Positions 19,138 through 28,124 of a stretch of DNA of 64,000 bases are shown here, one piece after another. Both the position numbers and the translations under genes were made by a program. A model generated the notes under the pieces. That model did no database searches, was not told where the DNA came from, and worked only from the letters and a program-made list of their open reading frames with translations. Origin of the DNA: Pseudomonadota bacterium (GTDB lineage Bacteria > Pseudomonadota > Alphaproteobacteria > Sphingomonadales > Sphingomonadaceae). The stretch spans positions 62,001 to 126,000 of the forward strand of contig JAIUPN010000006.1 in NCBI GenBank assembly GCA_020160755.1. The letters are read 5' to 3'. The number at the start of each line of letters is the position of its first letter. The first letter of the stretch is position 1.

Positions 19138-19548
19138 ATGAAAATCGGCGAACTGTCGCGGGCGACCGGGACCAATATCGAAACCATCCGCTATTATGAG
19201 CGCATCGGGCTGCTTCCCGCACCCGATCGCACCGCGGCAAATTATCGCAGCTATGGCGATGCGCATCGTTCGCGGCTGAGTTTCGTGCGTCATTCGCGCG
19301 ACCTCGGTTTCACGATTGAGGAAATCCGATCGCTGCTCGACCTGTCGGACGATCCCGCGCGCGACTGCGGCGAGGCCGACCGCATCGCCACCGCTCATCT
19401 CGAACAGGTCCAGGCGAAGATCGCGCAGCTCACCCTGCTCCGCGACGAACTGGCGCGGATCGTCGGGCGCTGCCGCGGCGGGGTCGCCGCCGATTGCCGC
19501 GTGATCGAAGCGCTTGGCGATCATCGCCACTGCGAAAGCCCGCACTGA
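19138..19548 (+). CDS. MerR-family heavy-metal regulator (CadR/PbrR type)
   Basis: A 136-aa regulator with an N-terminal MerR helix-turn-helix (KIGELSRATGTNIETIRYYERIG) and a dimerisation helix. The metal-binding cysteines are at 77, 112 and 120, close to the C77/C112/C119 set of CadR and PbrR, and the C-terminus is rich in His and Cys (DHRHCESPH), as in CadR. It should sense Cd, Pb or Zn and activate the divergent transporter gene from the operator at 19111-19131. The AGGG of the operator also serves as a ribosome site seven bases before the ATG. Choice among Cd, Pb and Zn is not possible from sequence alone. Confidence 0.93.
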   Translation: MKIGELSRATGTNIETIRYYERIGLLPAPDRTAANYRSYGDAHRSRLSFVRHSRDLGFTIEEIRSLLDLSDDPARDCGEADRIATAHLEQVQAKIAQLTLLRDELARIVGRCRGGVAADCRVIEALGDHRHCESPH

Positions 19549-19678
19549 CGCACCCTATGCCCTTCGTGCCCGCTTGATGCGCTCCTGCCCTGACATCTTT
19601 CGATCCCCCCGCCAAAAAGAAGGGCGCATTTTGCCTTCATGGCCGTTTTAGGTAGGAACACGGATCAGGAGGAGCGGG

Positions 19679-20188
19679 GTGGCAGCGGAATCTGTCTCCG
19701 AACTGGAACGGCTTACCCGGAAATTCCGGCCGCCGCTGATCGCCTTTTTTTCGCGTCGGGTCGCTGGTCTCGCTGAGGCCGAGGATATGACCCAGGAGGT
19801 TTTCGTACGGCTGATGCGAACGCAACCAAACATCGAAGAGACGAGTGCCGCCTATATCTTCCGGATCGCCGCGAATCTCGTCACCGATCGTGCGCGCCAC
19901 GACCTTGTGCGCCGGCATTTCTCCGATGCCGCACGTAGCGACGGCAGCGCCGGCATCGATCCCCTCGATCCTTTCCGGATCGCATCGGCGCGCGAAAGCA
20001 TTTCGATCCTCTGGGCCGCGATCCAGGCTCTGCCTGAACCCACGCAGCAGATATTCATTCTGTACCGCGTCGAGGATATTCCCAAGCAGACGATCGCCGA
20101 CAATTTCGGATTTCACCTGCGAACGGTCGACAAGCATATCTCGCGCGCACTCGTTTTCCTGGCTCGTCGAATGAGGCAGCAGGCATGA
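19679..20188 (+). CDS. FecI-like ECF sigma factor
   Basis: A 169-aa extracytoplasmic-function sigma factor. Region 2 is seen in AEDMTQEVFVRLMRTQP and AAYIFRIAANLVTDRARHDLV, and region 4 in ALPEPTQQIFILYRVEDIPKQTIADNFGFHLRTVDKHISRAL. It starts at GTG 19679, preceded by a strong AGGAGGAG. The gene overlaps the next one, a FecR anti-sigma factor, by ATGA, and an STN-domain TonB receptor follows. This is the classic cell-surface signalling set, in which ligand binding at the outer membrane releases the sigma factor to transcribe the receptor gene. The target promoter is not recognised by eye. Confidence 0.92.
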   Translation: MAAESVSELERLTRKFRPPLIAFFSRRVAGLAEAEDMTQEVFVRLMRTQPNIEETSAAYIFRIAANLVTDRARHDLVRRHFSDAARSDGSAGIDPLDPFRIASARESISILWAAIQALPEPTQQIFILYRVEDIPKQTIADNFGFHLRTVDKHISRALVFLARRMRQQA

Positions 20189-21249
20189 CCCCGCAGAACG
20201 ACAACGACGGCTTTGCCGATCAGGAGGAACGGGCAGCCGCCTGGTGCCTGCGGATTGCCGAGCGGCCGCTTACATCCGCCGAGCAGGCCGATTTCGACGA
20301 ATGGCTCGCGGCTGACGAACGTCACGGCCAATATTTCGAACAGATGGTCGCGGCGTGGCAATGCACCGATGCGATCGCCGAGTTGCCGGGCTTCCTGTCG
20401 CTCCGCGCCAAGGCGCTGACGACGATGGAAAACGCCCGGAGCCACAATGAGCGATCTTCGCGAAGCCTGACCCGTCGCCATGCTTTCGGGGCACTGACCG
20501 CGTTCGCGCTGACCGCGGGTGCCGGCGCCTGGTACTGGGCCGAAAGCCCTGACGTTTATGCGACGACCGTTGGCGAACGGCGGATCGTCCGGCTCGATGA
20601 CGGGTCCAGCGTTTCGCTCGATGCCGCCAGCCGGATGCTGGTATCTTTCACCGAAGAACGGCGTTCGATCACACTCGAACGCGGCCGGGCCAAGTTCGAC
20701 GTCGCGAAAGATCCGCTTCGACCGTTTACCGTGACCGCCGGTTCGCAGTCGGTGGTGGCTGTCGGTACGAGTTTCAGCGTCGAGCTGTTGAAAGATCAGC
20801 TGAGGGTCCTGCTTTTCGAAGGGCAGGTCGCGGTCGTTCCGCGTGCCGCGGCGGCGGGTGCCATTAAAGCGGGGCGGCCGGTGACGCATACGACGAAGCA
20901 ATTGTTACCCGGACAGGAACTGGTGGCCGACCTTTCGTCGGGCGCGGCCGAAGTGCTGCCCGTCGAGGCGGATCGTTCGCTCGCATGGGAAGGAGGCCGG
21001 GTCGATTTCGTCGACATGCCGCTCGCTGATGCGGTCGAGCGGATCAATCGTTATGCCGCGTCGCCGATCGTCATCGGCGACGCGGCGGCTGGCCGTCATC
21101 TCGTCAACGGCGTGTTCGACGCGGGCGACACCGACAGCTTCGTCAAGGGCGTAACGTCGCTCTATCCCCTGGCTGCGCACGAAGAGGGCGGCCAGATCAC
21201 TATCAAAACTGTAAATTCCGGCATCGCCGAAGAAAAAGATCGACCCTAG
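20185..21249 (+). CDS. FecR-family anti-sigma factor
   Basis: A 354-aa protein with an N-terminal cytoplasmic DUF4880-like segment (EERAAAWCLRIAERPLTSAEQADFDEWLA split over residues 11-40), one membrane helix (about 93-112), a periplasmic FecR domain (GERRIVRLDDGSSVSLDAASR, RSITLERGRAKFDV) and a C-terminal STN-like region (RVDFVDMPLADAVERINRY). It holds the sigma factor encoded just upstream and reads the signalling domain of the receptor encoded downstream. The start overlaps the sigma factor stop (ATGA). The gap to the receptor gene (21250-21335) has a GAGGGG/CCCCTC inverted repeat at 21295-21318. Confidence 0.92.
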   Translation: MTPQNDNDGFADQEERAAAWCLRIAERPLTSAEQADFDEWLAADERHGQYFEQMVAAWQCTDAIAELPGFLSLRAKALTTMENARSHNERSSRSLTRRHAFGALTAFALTAGAGAWYWAESPDVYATTVGERRIVRLDDGSSVSLDAASRMLVSFTEERRSITLERGRAKFDVAKDPLRPFTVTAGSQSVVAVGTSFSVELLKDQLRVLLFEGQVAVVPRAAAAGAIKAGRPVTHTTKQLLPGQELVADLSSGAAEVLPVEADRSLAWEGGRVDFVDMPLADAVERINRYAASPIVIGDAAAGRHLVNGVFDAGDTDSFVKGVTSLYPLAAHEEGGQITIKTVNSGIAEEKDRP

Positions 21250-21335
21250 ATAAAATCAGGGGCGTAAATCGGCGGCTGGTTCGTCTTTATGACAGAGGGG
21301 CAATAATATCGACCCCTCGCATAGAGGGAGAGGAT

Positions 21336-24300
21336 ATGTCCAAACGTCGTTATTTGTTGTCGAGTCTTGCGCTCGGCGCGCTGGTGGCTACGTCGGCGCC
21401 GGCGCAGGCCGAAGCGCGCCAGATCCAGCAATATGATATTCCGGCGCAGGAACTGGGCGGCGCGCTGCGCGCTTTCGCGCGCACGTCGGGGGTACAGGTG
21501 ATTTTCGATGGCAAGGCGGTGCGCGGCAAGCGCAGCGAAGCGCTTCGATATCGCGCGGGCGCCGAGGAGGCGCTTCGCGAGCTGCTTCGCGGGACAGGGC
21601 TGACCTATCGTCGCAACGGAAAGATTTTCGTTATCAGCCCGGCGCGGAAGATTGCGCAGGCTGACATGGCAAGCGCCGTTTCGACGGCCGCTCCAGCGGC
21701 GCCGGCGCAGGAGATCAGCGACGCGAGCGAAATCATCGTGACCGCGCAGAAGAAAGAAGAAAAGATCATCGACGTGCCGATCGCGATGACCGCGCTGTCG
21801 GGCGATGCACTGAACGACCAGAAGATCGAGGGCGGATCGGAACTGCTCCGCGCTGTTCCGAACGTGAGCTTCTCGAAAAGCAATTTTTCGATGTATAATT
21901 TCTCGATCCGCGGGATCGGGACGAAAGCCATTTCGGCATCCAGCGATCCTGCCGTCGCGGTGAGCTTCAACAATACGCCCCTCGCACGCAATCGCCTGTT
22001 CGAATCGGAATTTTTCGACATGCAGCGGATCGAGGTGCTGCGGGGACCGCAAGGTACACTGTATGGCCGCAACGCCACGGCGGGCGTGGTGAATCTGATC
22101 ACCGCCCTCCCCGAAGCCGATTTTGGTGGAGAGGTGAAGGGCGAAGTCGGCAGCTTCAAGACACGTCGCCTGAGCGGGATGCTCAACGTGCCGATCACCG
22201 ACACGCTGGGTGTCCGGGTCGCCGGCGCGTGGACCAAACGCGACGGGTTCGATTATAACAGCTTCACCCAGAAGCGCGTGAATGACCGGGATCTCTGGTC
22301 GACCCGTGCCACCGTCGAGTGGAAACCCACCGACAATTTCAGCGCCAACATGATCTGGCAGCGCTTCGAAGAAGACGACAATCGCTCGCGTACGGGCAAG
22401 CAGCTGTGCACACGCGACCCCGGCCCGGAACGCATCGGAAATATTGCCATAACAAATCTCGATGTGCGCGGCCGCCTGAGTCAGGGCTGTTTGCCGGGGT
22501 CCCTGTACAAGGACGAGGCCTATGGGACGCCGAACGGGCGCTCTCTGGCCTATATGATCGCAGCCAACAGTTTCGTATATCTGGGCCTGAAGCCCCGGAC
22601 ATTCGAATTTGTTCCTGTCGTCAAGACGCTGGACCCCTTTCAGAATGTCGAGCAGTCCCGGAATCTGAGAGAAATATCCACGTCATATGACCCCGTATTT
22701 CGGGCGAAGAATGACGTTCTTCAGCTGAACATGAAATTTTCCAATGACAGCGGATTGGAATTTCATTCTCAGACCGCATACAGCAAAGATAATTATTTCT
22801 CTACTCAGGATTACAACAGAACCGTATCAGCGCCCGCTTTTAACGACTCTCTGGCCCCTCTGAGCGATTTTCTGGGCTCTTTTGCTGGCCGCCTCATCGA
22901 CACGACACTCTATCCTGGCCCCACCCCCGGCGGCATTCTTTGCGATCCGCAAATCGGCTGCTCCGATCGGGTGATGTCGGTAGACTTGAGCCGGTCGAAA
23001 AACAGGCAATGGTATCAGGAATTCCGGGTTCAATCCGATTTTGACGGCAGGCTGAACTTCAATATCGGCGCAAACTATCTGGATTTCAAAACAGAAGATA
23101 AATATTACGTATTCAACAACGTCTTCACGCTTCTTGCAAAATATATGTATGGGGACCCGGCTCAGAGCCCGCCTCCTCTAAGCGGACCGACGTCCTTGAA
23201 GTCCTGCCCTGCCGGATATGAGATCAAGGAATGCGTGTACGTTGAAACCAATTCGATAGATAACATTCAAGACGTAGGTCACAATTACTTCCTGAGCAAT
23301 AACAGAGTCAGGACGAAATCTCTGGCTATATATTCCGAGGCCTATTTAGAGCTGAACGATGATTTGAAATTTACCGCGGGGTTGCGGTACACGCGGGACA
23401 GGAAGACATCGTCGCAGATTCCCAGCCAGCTTTTGCTGGGCGGTGGCGCGGAAACGCCTGTTTTCAACCGGGGCGGCGCGACCGGCGGCAAGGTCAATTC
23501 GGGTTATCCGGCGCTCGACGATATCAGGCAAAGCTGGGGCGCCCTGACGGGCCGGGCCGTCCTCGACTGGAAGCCGGATCTCGGTTTTACCGACGATACC
23601 CTGATCTATTTGAGCTATGCTCGCGGATATAAGGGAGGCGGCACCAATCCACCGCGCGTGGACTTGAATCCGGCGGTCGTGCAGTACCTTCCCCTGGAAG
23701 AAGAGTTCAAACCGGAATATCTCAATGCATTTGAGATCGGGACGAAGAACTCGTTCGCGAACGGGAAGTTTCAACTCAACGCGACGGCTTTCTTCTACGA
23801 CTATAAGAACTACCAGATATCGCAAATCATCGACCGGATTTCATTCAACGAGAATTTCGGCGCGACGAGCCATGGGCTTGAGCTCGAAGCTGCGTGGAAG
23901 CCGTCGAGATCGTTCAGGATGAACGCAAATCTCGGTTATTTGAAAACAAGGTTGAAGGACGGGAGTGAGTCCATCGATGTCATGGATAGAACGCTCGGGA
24001 ATCCGGACTGGGTATTGTTGCGTCCCTGGTTGCAGGCGCCGTCCAACTGCATCGCACCGCGCGTGTTTGTAGAAAAAATTCTGCAAAGAAATCCGGCGAA
24101 TGTGAACATCCTGGCTCTGTCCGCGCTGTGCGCCGGATCGACCAGGTTCGGGAGCTTCAATCCCGCATTTCCTGGGCAGGTCGCCTACAATCAGCAATAT
24201 GGATTCACCTGGGACCCCCTCGCTCCGTACAATCCCGACACGATCGGCCTCAACATCGCCAATGGTGGAAGCGGCGCTCCGAACGGTGGGCGAGGATTCT

Positions 24301-24674
24301 CCAAGGATGTTTCCGGAAACGAGCTCCCCAATGCACCGCGCTTCACCTTCAATGTGGGCGCAGAATATACCTTCTTCATCGAGGGAGGTGATTGGGAGCT
24401 GACCCTGCGCGGCGATTACTATCGGCAATCGAAGAGCTTCGCGCGCATTTACAACTCGGCCTATGATCGGCTCAAGGCGTGGGACAACAGCAATCTGGCG
24501 ATGACACTTACCCGTCCCGACGACGGCTTTGCGATGCAATTCTACGTCAAAAACCTGTTCAACAAGACTCCGATAACCGACTTTTTCACAAACTCGGATG
24601 ACACCGGGCTGAGCTCCAATGTTTTCACGCTGGATCCCCGAATATTTGGATTCTCTGTTTCAAAGAAATGGTAG
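21336..24674 (+). CDS. TonB-dependent receptor with N-terminal STN signalling domain
   Basis: A 1112-aa outer-membrane receptor/transducer. Signal peptide (ends PAQAEA, residue about 25), STN domain (about 30-100: YDIPAQELGGALRAFARTSGVQVIFDG), TonB box (SEIIVTAQK), plug (VPIAMTALSGDALND, SIRGIGTKAISASSDPAVAVSFNN, RIEVLRGPQGTLYGRNATAGVVNLIT) and a large barrel ending VSKKW. The plug wording is like receptors of the FyuA/pesticin and sphingomonad catabolic groups. It is controlled by the FecI/FecR pair upstream. The coding sequence from about 22400 to 24300 is visibly poorer in GC than its neighbours and uses codons such as ATA, AAA and AAT more often; this covers the barrel loops. The ligand is unknown. 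Confidence 0.93.
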   Translation: MSKRRYLLSSLALGALVATSAPAQAEARQIQQYDIPAQELGGALRAFARTSGVQVIFDGKAVRGKRSEALRYRAGAEEALRELLRGTGLTYRRNGKIFVISPARKIAQADMASAVSTAAPAAPAQEISDASEIIVTAQKKEEKIIDVPIAMTALSGDALNDQKIEGGSELLRAVPNVSFSKSNFSMYNFSIRGIGTKAISASSDPAVAVSFNNTPLARNRLFESEFFDMQRIEVLRGPQGTLYGRNATAGVVNLITALPEADFGGEVKGEVGSFKTRRLSGMLNVPITDTLGVRVAGAWTKRDGFDYNSFTQKRVNDRDLWSTRATVEWKPTDNFSANMIWQRFEEDDNRSRTGKQLCTRDPGPERIGNIAITNLDVRGRLSQGCLPGSLYKDEAYGTPNGRSLAYMIAANSFVYLGLKPRTFEFVPVVKTLDPFQNVEQSRNLREISTSYDPVFRAKNDVLQLNMKFSNDSGLEFHSQTAYSKDNYFSTQDYNRTVSAPAFNDSLAPLSDFLGSFAGRLIDTTLYPGPTPGGILCDPQIGCSDRVMSVDLSRSKNRQWYQEFRVQSDFDGRLNFNIGANYLDFKTEDKYYVFNNVFTLLAKYMYGDPAQSPPPLSGPTSLKSCPAGYEIKECVYVETNSIDNIQDVGHNYFLSNNRVRTKSLAIYSEAYLELNDDLKFTAGLRYTRDRKTSSQIPSQLLLGGGAETPVFNRGGATGGKVNSGYPALDDIRQSWGALTGRAVLDWKPDLGFTDDTLIYLSYARGYKGGGTNPPRVDLNPAVVQYLPLEEEFKPEYLNAFEIGTKNSFANGKFQLNATAFFYDYKNYQISQIIDRISFNENFGATSHGLELEAAWKPSRSFRMNANLGYLKTRLKDGSESIDVMDRTLGNPDWVLLRPWLQAPSNCIAPRVFVEKILQRNPANVNILALSALCAGSTRFGSFNPAFPGQVAYNQQYGFTWDPLAPYNPDTIGLNIANGGSGAPNGGRGFSKDVSGNELPNAPRFTFNVGAEYTFFIEGGDWELTLRGDYYRQSKSFARIYNSAYDRLKAWDNSNLAMTLTRPDDGFAMQFYVKNLFNKTPITDFFTNSDDTGLSSNVFTLDPRIFGFSVSKKW

Positions 24675-24753
24675 AAAGGAGAGTGTATAATACATAATTA
24701 TTTCACATAAAATTTAAGAACTTCTCTAATCTTTAACAAATTGGGAGAGTTTT

Positions 24754-25269
24754 ATGAAACGCTATATTTCTGGAATTTTGGCAAGCGCGGCACTGGTCAT
24801 TTCGGGTACGGCGCACGCTGAAACATATACGTCGACTGCAACCCATTCCTGGTCGGGCGTGGTTCTTGTTCAGAAGACCCCGTCCCCCGCGTTTCCGTGC
24901 ACCGCGACGGTGAGCGGGACCCCGGCAACCACGAGCGGCCCGCTGACCAATCTGACGGTCAGCTTCGTGCAGTTTGGCCCCACTCCCGCCGGCCTGTGTG
25001 AAGCGATCACGGTGCTGGACGGGCCTTCCGGCTCGCCGGATCTGTCGAGCCTCTATGTCTGGAATACGGGACCGACACAGCTCGCCATCAATGGCGTGTA
25101 CGTCCACACCCCGACCCCGGGGGACTGTTCGGGTAATATTGTTGCTGCCTACGACAGCAGCGGGAACCTGACCGTCAATTCTTCGCTTCCTGGCGGCAGT
25201 GGAACTGATCCTTGCACTTTCGCCGGAACATTGACGCAGACGGCCGGTGGTCTCGTTACGAATCCCTGA
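24754..25269 (+). CDS. small secreted protein with paired cysteines, possibly PraB-like
   Basis: A 171-aa protein with a clear signal peptide (residues 1-22, ending AHAE) and no membrane anchor. The mature part is rich in Thr, Ser, Gly and Pro. It has four cysteine sites in the pattern PAFPCTATVSG, AGLCEAI, GDCSGNIVAAYD and DPCTFAGTLTQ. This layout resembles, from memory, the PraB group of secreted proteins tied to alkane use and biofilm formation in Pseudomonas. I hold that assignment loosely. The ATG is preceded by GGGAGAG. It lies 79 bases after the receptor gene in an AT-rich gap containing TATAAT (24686-24691), and a terminator follows at 25331-25357. It may be a surface-exposed partner of the receptor system. 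Confidence 0.6.
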   Translation: MKRYISGILASAALVISGTAHAETYTSTATHSWSGVVLVQKTPSPAFPCTATVSGTPATTSGPLTNLTVSFVQFGPTPAGLCEAITVLDGPSGSPDLSSLYVWNTGPTQLAINGVYVHTPTPGDCSGNIVAAYDSSGNLTVNSSLPGGSGTDPCTFAGTLTQTAGGLVTNP

Positions 25270-25292
25270 TCTTTCGTCTTCTTGCTTCTCTC

Positions 25293-25320
25293 TGCCACCC
25301 ATGTGCTTTTTGTGGTGGCA
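25293..25320. other. hairpin after the secreted-protein gene
   Basis: TGCCACC at 25293-25299 pairs with GGTGGCA at 25314-25320, with a 14-base loop. It lies 24 bases after the stop codon and just upstream of a better terminator, so it may protect the 3' end of the message. Confidence 0.4.
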
Positions 25321-25330
25321 ACCCTAACTT

Positions 25331-25357
25331 GGGGCGCCTTGCCGGGTGCCCCTTTTT
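25331..25357 (+). terminator. Rho-independent terminator of the FecI/FecR/receptor/secreted protein unit
   Basis: GGGGCGCC (25331-25338) pairs with GGTGCCCC (25345-25352) with one G-U pair and a six-base loop, followed by five T (25353-25357). It separates this unit from the next receptor-like gene at 25447. Confidence 0.8.
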
Positions 25358-25446
25358 AGACCCATTCTCGAGCTTCCCACATATCCCTGCATCGTGCAGT
25401 TCTACGGTTCCGGAACATATGGGATGCGAAATGCCTGTGCAAGATC

Positions 25447-27990
25447 ATGATTCAGGCTTGGCATAGCATATCGATCCTACTCGCTCTGCCTGTCGGGCTG
25501 CCGGCGCTCGCGCAAGCCGAAACGGACAAGGGGGGCGCTGCGGTGGCGGCTTTCTCCGAAGGGATTGCCCTGCCGCGCGTTGTTGCTCCGGTCGACGATC
25601 CCGACGAGATCGTCGTCACCGCCGATCGCCGCGGCGAGGCGAAGGTTCCGGCCGAAAGCGAGTTCGGCGAGGACGAGATCGCGGCGCAAGGCGCCGACAG
25701 CATTCAGGACCTGCTCACCCGCCTGGCCCCCTTCATCGACGGCAGCGGCGAAGAGCCCGTCATCCTGATCAACGGCAAGCCCGCGGGTTTCGACCGTTCG
25801 ATCCTCACCTATCCCCCCGAAGCGCTCGACCGGCTCACCGTGCTCAAGCCCGAGGCGGCGGCGCATTATGGCGAGCCGGCGGGCAAGCGCGTCGTCAATC
25901 TGGTGCTCAAGAAGAATTTCTCGATGCTCAATGCCGACACCAGCTTCGATTTTGCCACCGCCGGGGGCCAATATGGCGGCACATTATCGGCCCGGCGGAC
26001 CGCGATCAGCGGCGACACGCGCTGGAACGCGCAGGCGCGGGTCGGCGCCGACAGCGCGTTTCGCAAAACCGCGCGCAATATTCCGCCGCAGGAGGGTGTA
26101 TTCGACGGCGTCGGCTTCGTCTCCGGCGTCGATGGCGGCGAAATCGATCCCGCACTCAGCGTCGCCGCGGGTCGCCCCGTAACGGTGGCCGCCATCCCGG
26201 CGGGGGCGCTGGCCGGAGTGCCCGGCCTCGACGATTTCGCCGCAACCGCGGATGCACGCCACCCGGTCGATCCCAACCGCTTCGAGACGCTGCAATCATC
26301 GCGGCGCACCGCCGGGCTGGGCATCGGGATGACGCGCCCGCTGGGCAATTTTTCCGTCGCGCTGAGCCTCAGCGCGAACCGGAACAGCAGCGAAGGCGAG
26401 CGCGGCCTGCCGATGGCCTCCGTCGCCCTCCCCGCCGGCCATCCCCGATCGCCCTTTGCGAACGACGTCGTGCTGACACGGCCGTTTGCGGGTGAGCGCG
26501 CACTGCGCACCGACAATGACTCGACCTCGCTCGGCGCATCGCTGACGCTCAATGGCAATATCGGCGGCTGGCAGACCAGCGTGGCGGCGAGCTATTCGCG
26601 CAATCGGGCCGAGAATTTCCTCGAAAACGGGATCGATATCGCGCGCGTCCAGCGGCTGATCGACGACCTCGATCCGGGCTTCAACCCCTATGGCCTATGG
26701 GACGAAGGCCTGATGATTGCGACGCGCAACCGGACGAAGAACGACAATCTCAGCGCCCGGCTCAATGTGCGAAAGGCCGTCGTCGACCTGCCCGCCGGGC
26801 CGCTCGTCTGGAACCTGACTGCCAATACGGGCCGCAACAGCACGCAAAGCCGGCAACACGACGCGTCGGGGAATCTGATCGCGGCAAACAGCCGGACGCG
26901 CAGCCAGTCGAGCGGCCAGATGTCGCTCAGCGTGCCGGTCTCGCGCGCCGGCGCTGCCCGCTTCGGCTGGCTGGGCGACCTGACCGTCGATCTCTCCGCG
27001 AGCGCGCAGACGATGACGAACAGCCGGCTGAAAAAGGGGTTTGCAGGCAGCGTCAGCTGGTCGCCATGGCCGATCGTCCAGCTTCGCGGAGCGATCGACT
27101 TTGCCGAAAACCCGCCCTCGTTCGACCAGCTCGATGCGCCGGTTGTCACCACGGTCAACCGCGTTTTCGACTATTTGCGTCAGGAGATCGCCGAGCCGGT
27201 CTGGACCACCGGCGGCAACCCCGACCTCGAAGGCGGCCGCCGGCAAAGCCTGACGCTCTCCGCGACGGTTCGGCCACTCGGAGATCAGGTGCTGACGATC
27301 AATCTGGGCTATCGCCAGTCGGTCGCGAAGGGCGGCGTGGCCGGGTTTCCCGAGCTGACGCCGGCGATCGAGGCGGCCTTTCCCGAACGGGTGACGCGCG
27401 ATACGAACGGGCGGCTGGTCGCGGTCGACGCCCGCGCGATCAACCTCGCGCGCGAGACCGACAGTTCGCTGTCGACCGGCATCACGCTTCGTCTTCCCGG
27501 GCAGCGCCCGGCGGGGCGCGCGACGGCCGCCGACCCGCTCCAATTCTCCCTCTCGCTCACCCACAACATGCGGTTGAAAAACGAACTGCTGACCCGCCCC
27601 GGCATGCCCGCGATCGACCAGCTTCGCGCGGGCGGGCAATCGCGCCACAGCCTGTCGTTTCAGGCGTCGGCAGGCAAAAGGGGGATCGGGGCGAATCTGA
27701 GCGGCAGTTGGAGCAGTCCCGGACGGCTGCGGGGAGCCGACGAGATCTTCATCTTCAAGCCACCGGTGACGCTCGGCGCTTCGGCCTTCGTCGAGCTCGA
27801 CCATTTGTTCGAAAGCCCCGGCAAAAAGGGCATATTGAACGATCTCAGGCTGTCGGTGGATATCGACGACCTCCTCGACGGCTATCGCCGCGTGACGCGC
27901 GAGGACGGGACGGTGCCCGCGAGATACAGCCGCCACGAAATCGACCCGCTCGGGCGCAAGGTCCGGCTGACGCTACGCAAGAAATTCTGA
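25447..27990 (+). CDS. TonB-dependent receptor-like outer-membrane protein with a shortened plug
   Basis: An 847-aa protein with a signal peptide (cleavage near ALAQA), a TonB-box-like DEIVVTADR and a plug-like region (FGEDEIAAQGADSIQDLLTRL, PVILINGKPAGFD, ALDRLTVLKPEAAAHYGEPAGKRVVNLVLKK). A long beta-barrel follows and ends in LTLRKKF. The plug keeps the order of the family but its wording differs from ordinary siderophore and sugar receptors, and the mature N-terminus has no STN domain. The ATG at 25447 has only a weak purine stretch before it. It follows a terminator, so it should have its own promoter within 25358-25446, but I see none clearly. GC is high again here, unlike the receptor upstream. 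Substrate unknown. Confidence 0.8.
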   Translation: MIQAWHSISILLALPVGLPALAQAETDKGGAAVAAFSEGIALPRVVAPVDDPDEIVVTADRRGEAKVPAESEFGEDEIAAQGADSIQDLLTRLAPFIDGSGEEPVILINGKPAGFDRSILTYPPEALDRLTVLKPEAAAHYGEPAGKRVVNLVLKKNFSMLNADTSFDFATAGGQYGGTLSARRTAISGDTRWNAQARVGADSAFRKTARNIPPQEGVFDGVGFVSGVDGGEIDPALSVAAGRPVTVAAIPAGALAGVPGLDDFAATADARHPVDPNRFETLQSSRRTAGLGIGMTRPLGNFSVALSLSANRNSSEGERGLPMASVALPAGHPRSPFANDVVLTRPFAGERALRTDNDSTSLGASLTLNGNIGGWQTSVAASYSRNRAENFLENGIDIARVQRLIDDLDPGFNPYGLWDEGLMIATRNRTKNDNLSARLNVRKAVVDLPAGPLVWNLTANTGRNSTQSRQHDASGNLIAANSRTRSQSSGQMSLSVPVSRAGAARFGWLGDLTVDLSASAQTMTNSRLKKGFAGSVSWSPWPIVQLRGAIDFAENPPSFDQLDAPVVTTVNRVFDYLRQEIAEPVWTTGGNPDLEGGRRQSLTLSATVRPLGDQVLTINLGYRQSVAKGGVAGFPELTPAIEAAFPERVTRDTNGRLVAVDARAINLARETDSSLSTGITLRLPGQRPAGRATAADPLQFSLSLTHNMRLKNELLTRPGMPAIDQLRAGGQSRHSLSFQASAGKRGIGANLSGSWSSPGRLRGADEIFIFKPPVTLGASAFVELDHLFESPGKKGILNDLRLSVDIDDLLDGYRRVTREDGTVPARYSRHEIDPLGRKVRLTLRKKF

Positions 27991-28070
27991 CATTGTCCCG
28001 TTGAGCCCAGCGCCGGTGAAACCGCTTTTGCGCGAACGATCTTGTTCTGGATCAGGGAAATAAGGTGGGA

Positions 28071-28124
28071 CGATTCTGTTGCCCGGCTCGTCCCCAGCCG
28101 CTGGTATCCGATTCTGTTGCCCGG
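28071..28124. repeat. 16-bp direct repeat at the 3' side of the tmRNA gene
   Basis: CGATTCTGTTGCCCGG occurs at 28071-28086 and exactly again at 28109-28124, a 38-bp period. The first copy lies in the loop of a hairpin GGGACGA (28067-28073)/TCGTCCC (28088-28094), which could end the tmRNA precursor. Confidence 0.85.

Noticed and set aside
21295..21318. GAGGGG/CCCCTC inverted repeat before the STN receptor gene
   Set aside because: A six-base inverted repeat is short and lies near the receptor's ribosome site. Not enough to call an operator or a FecI promoter.
22400..24300. The GC-poor barrel of the STN receptor as a recombined or broken gene
   Set aside because: The frame is intact through to a proper C-terminal Trp. 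Variable barrel loops can be less GC-rich without transfer; a numerical GC scan was not possible here.
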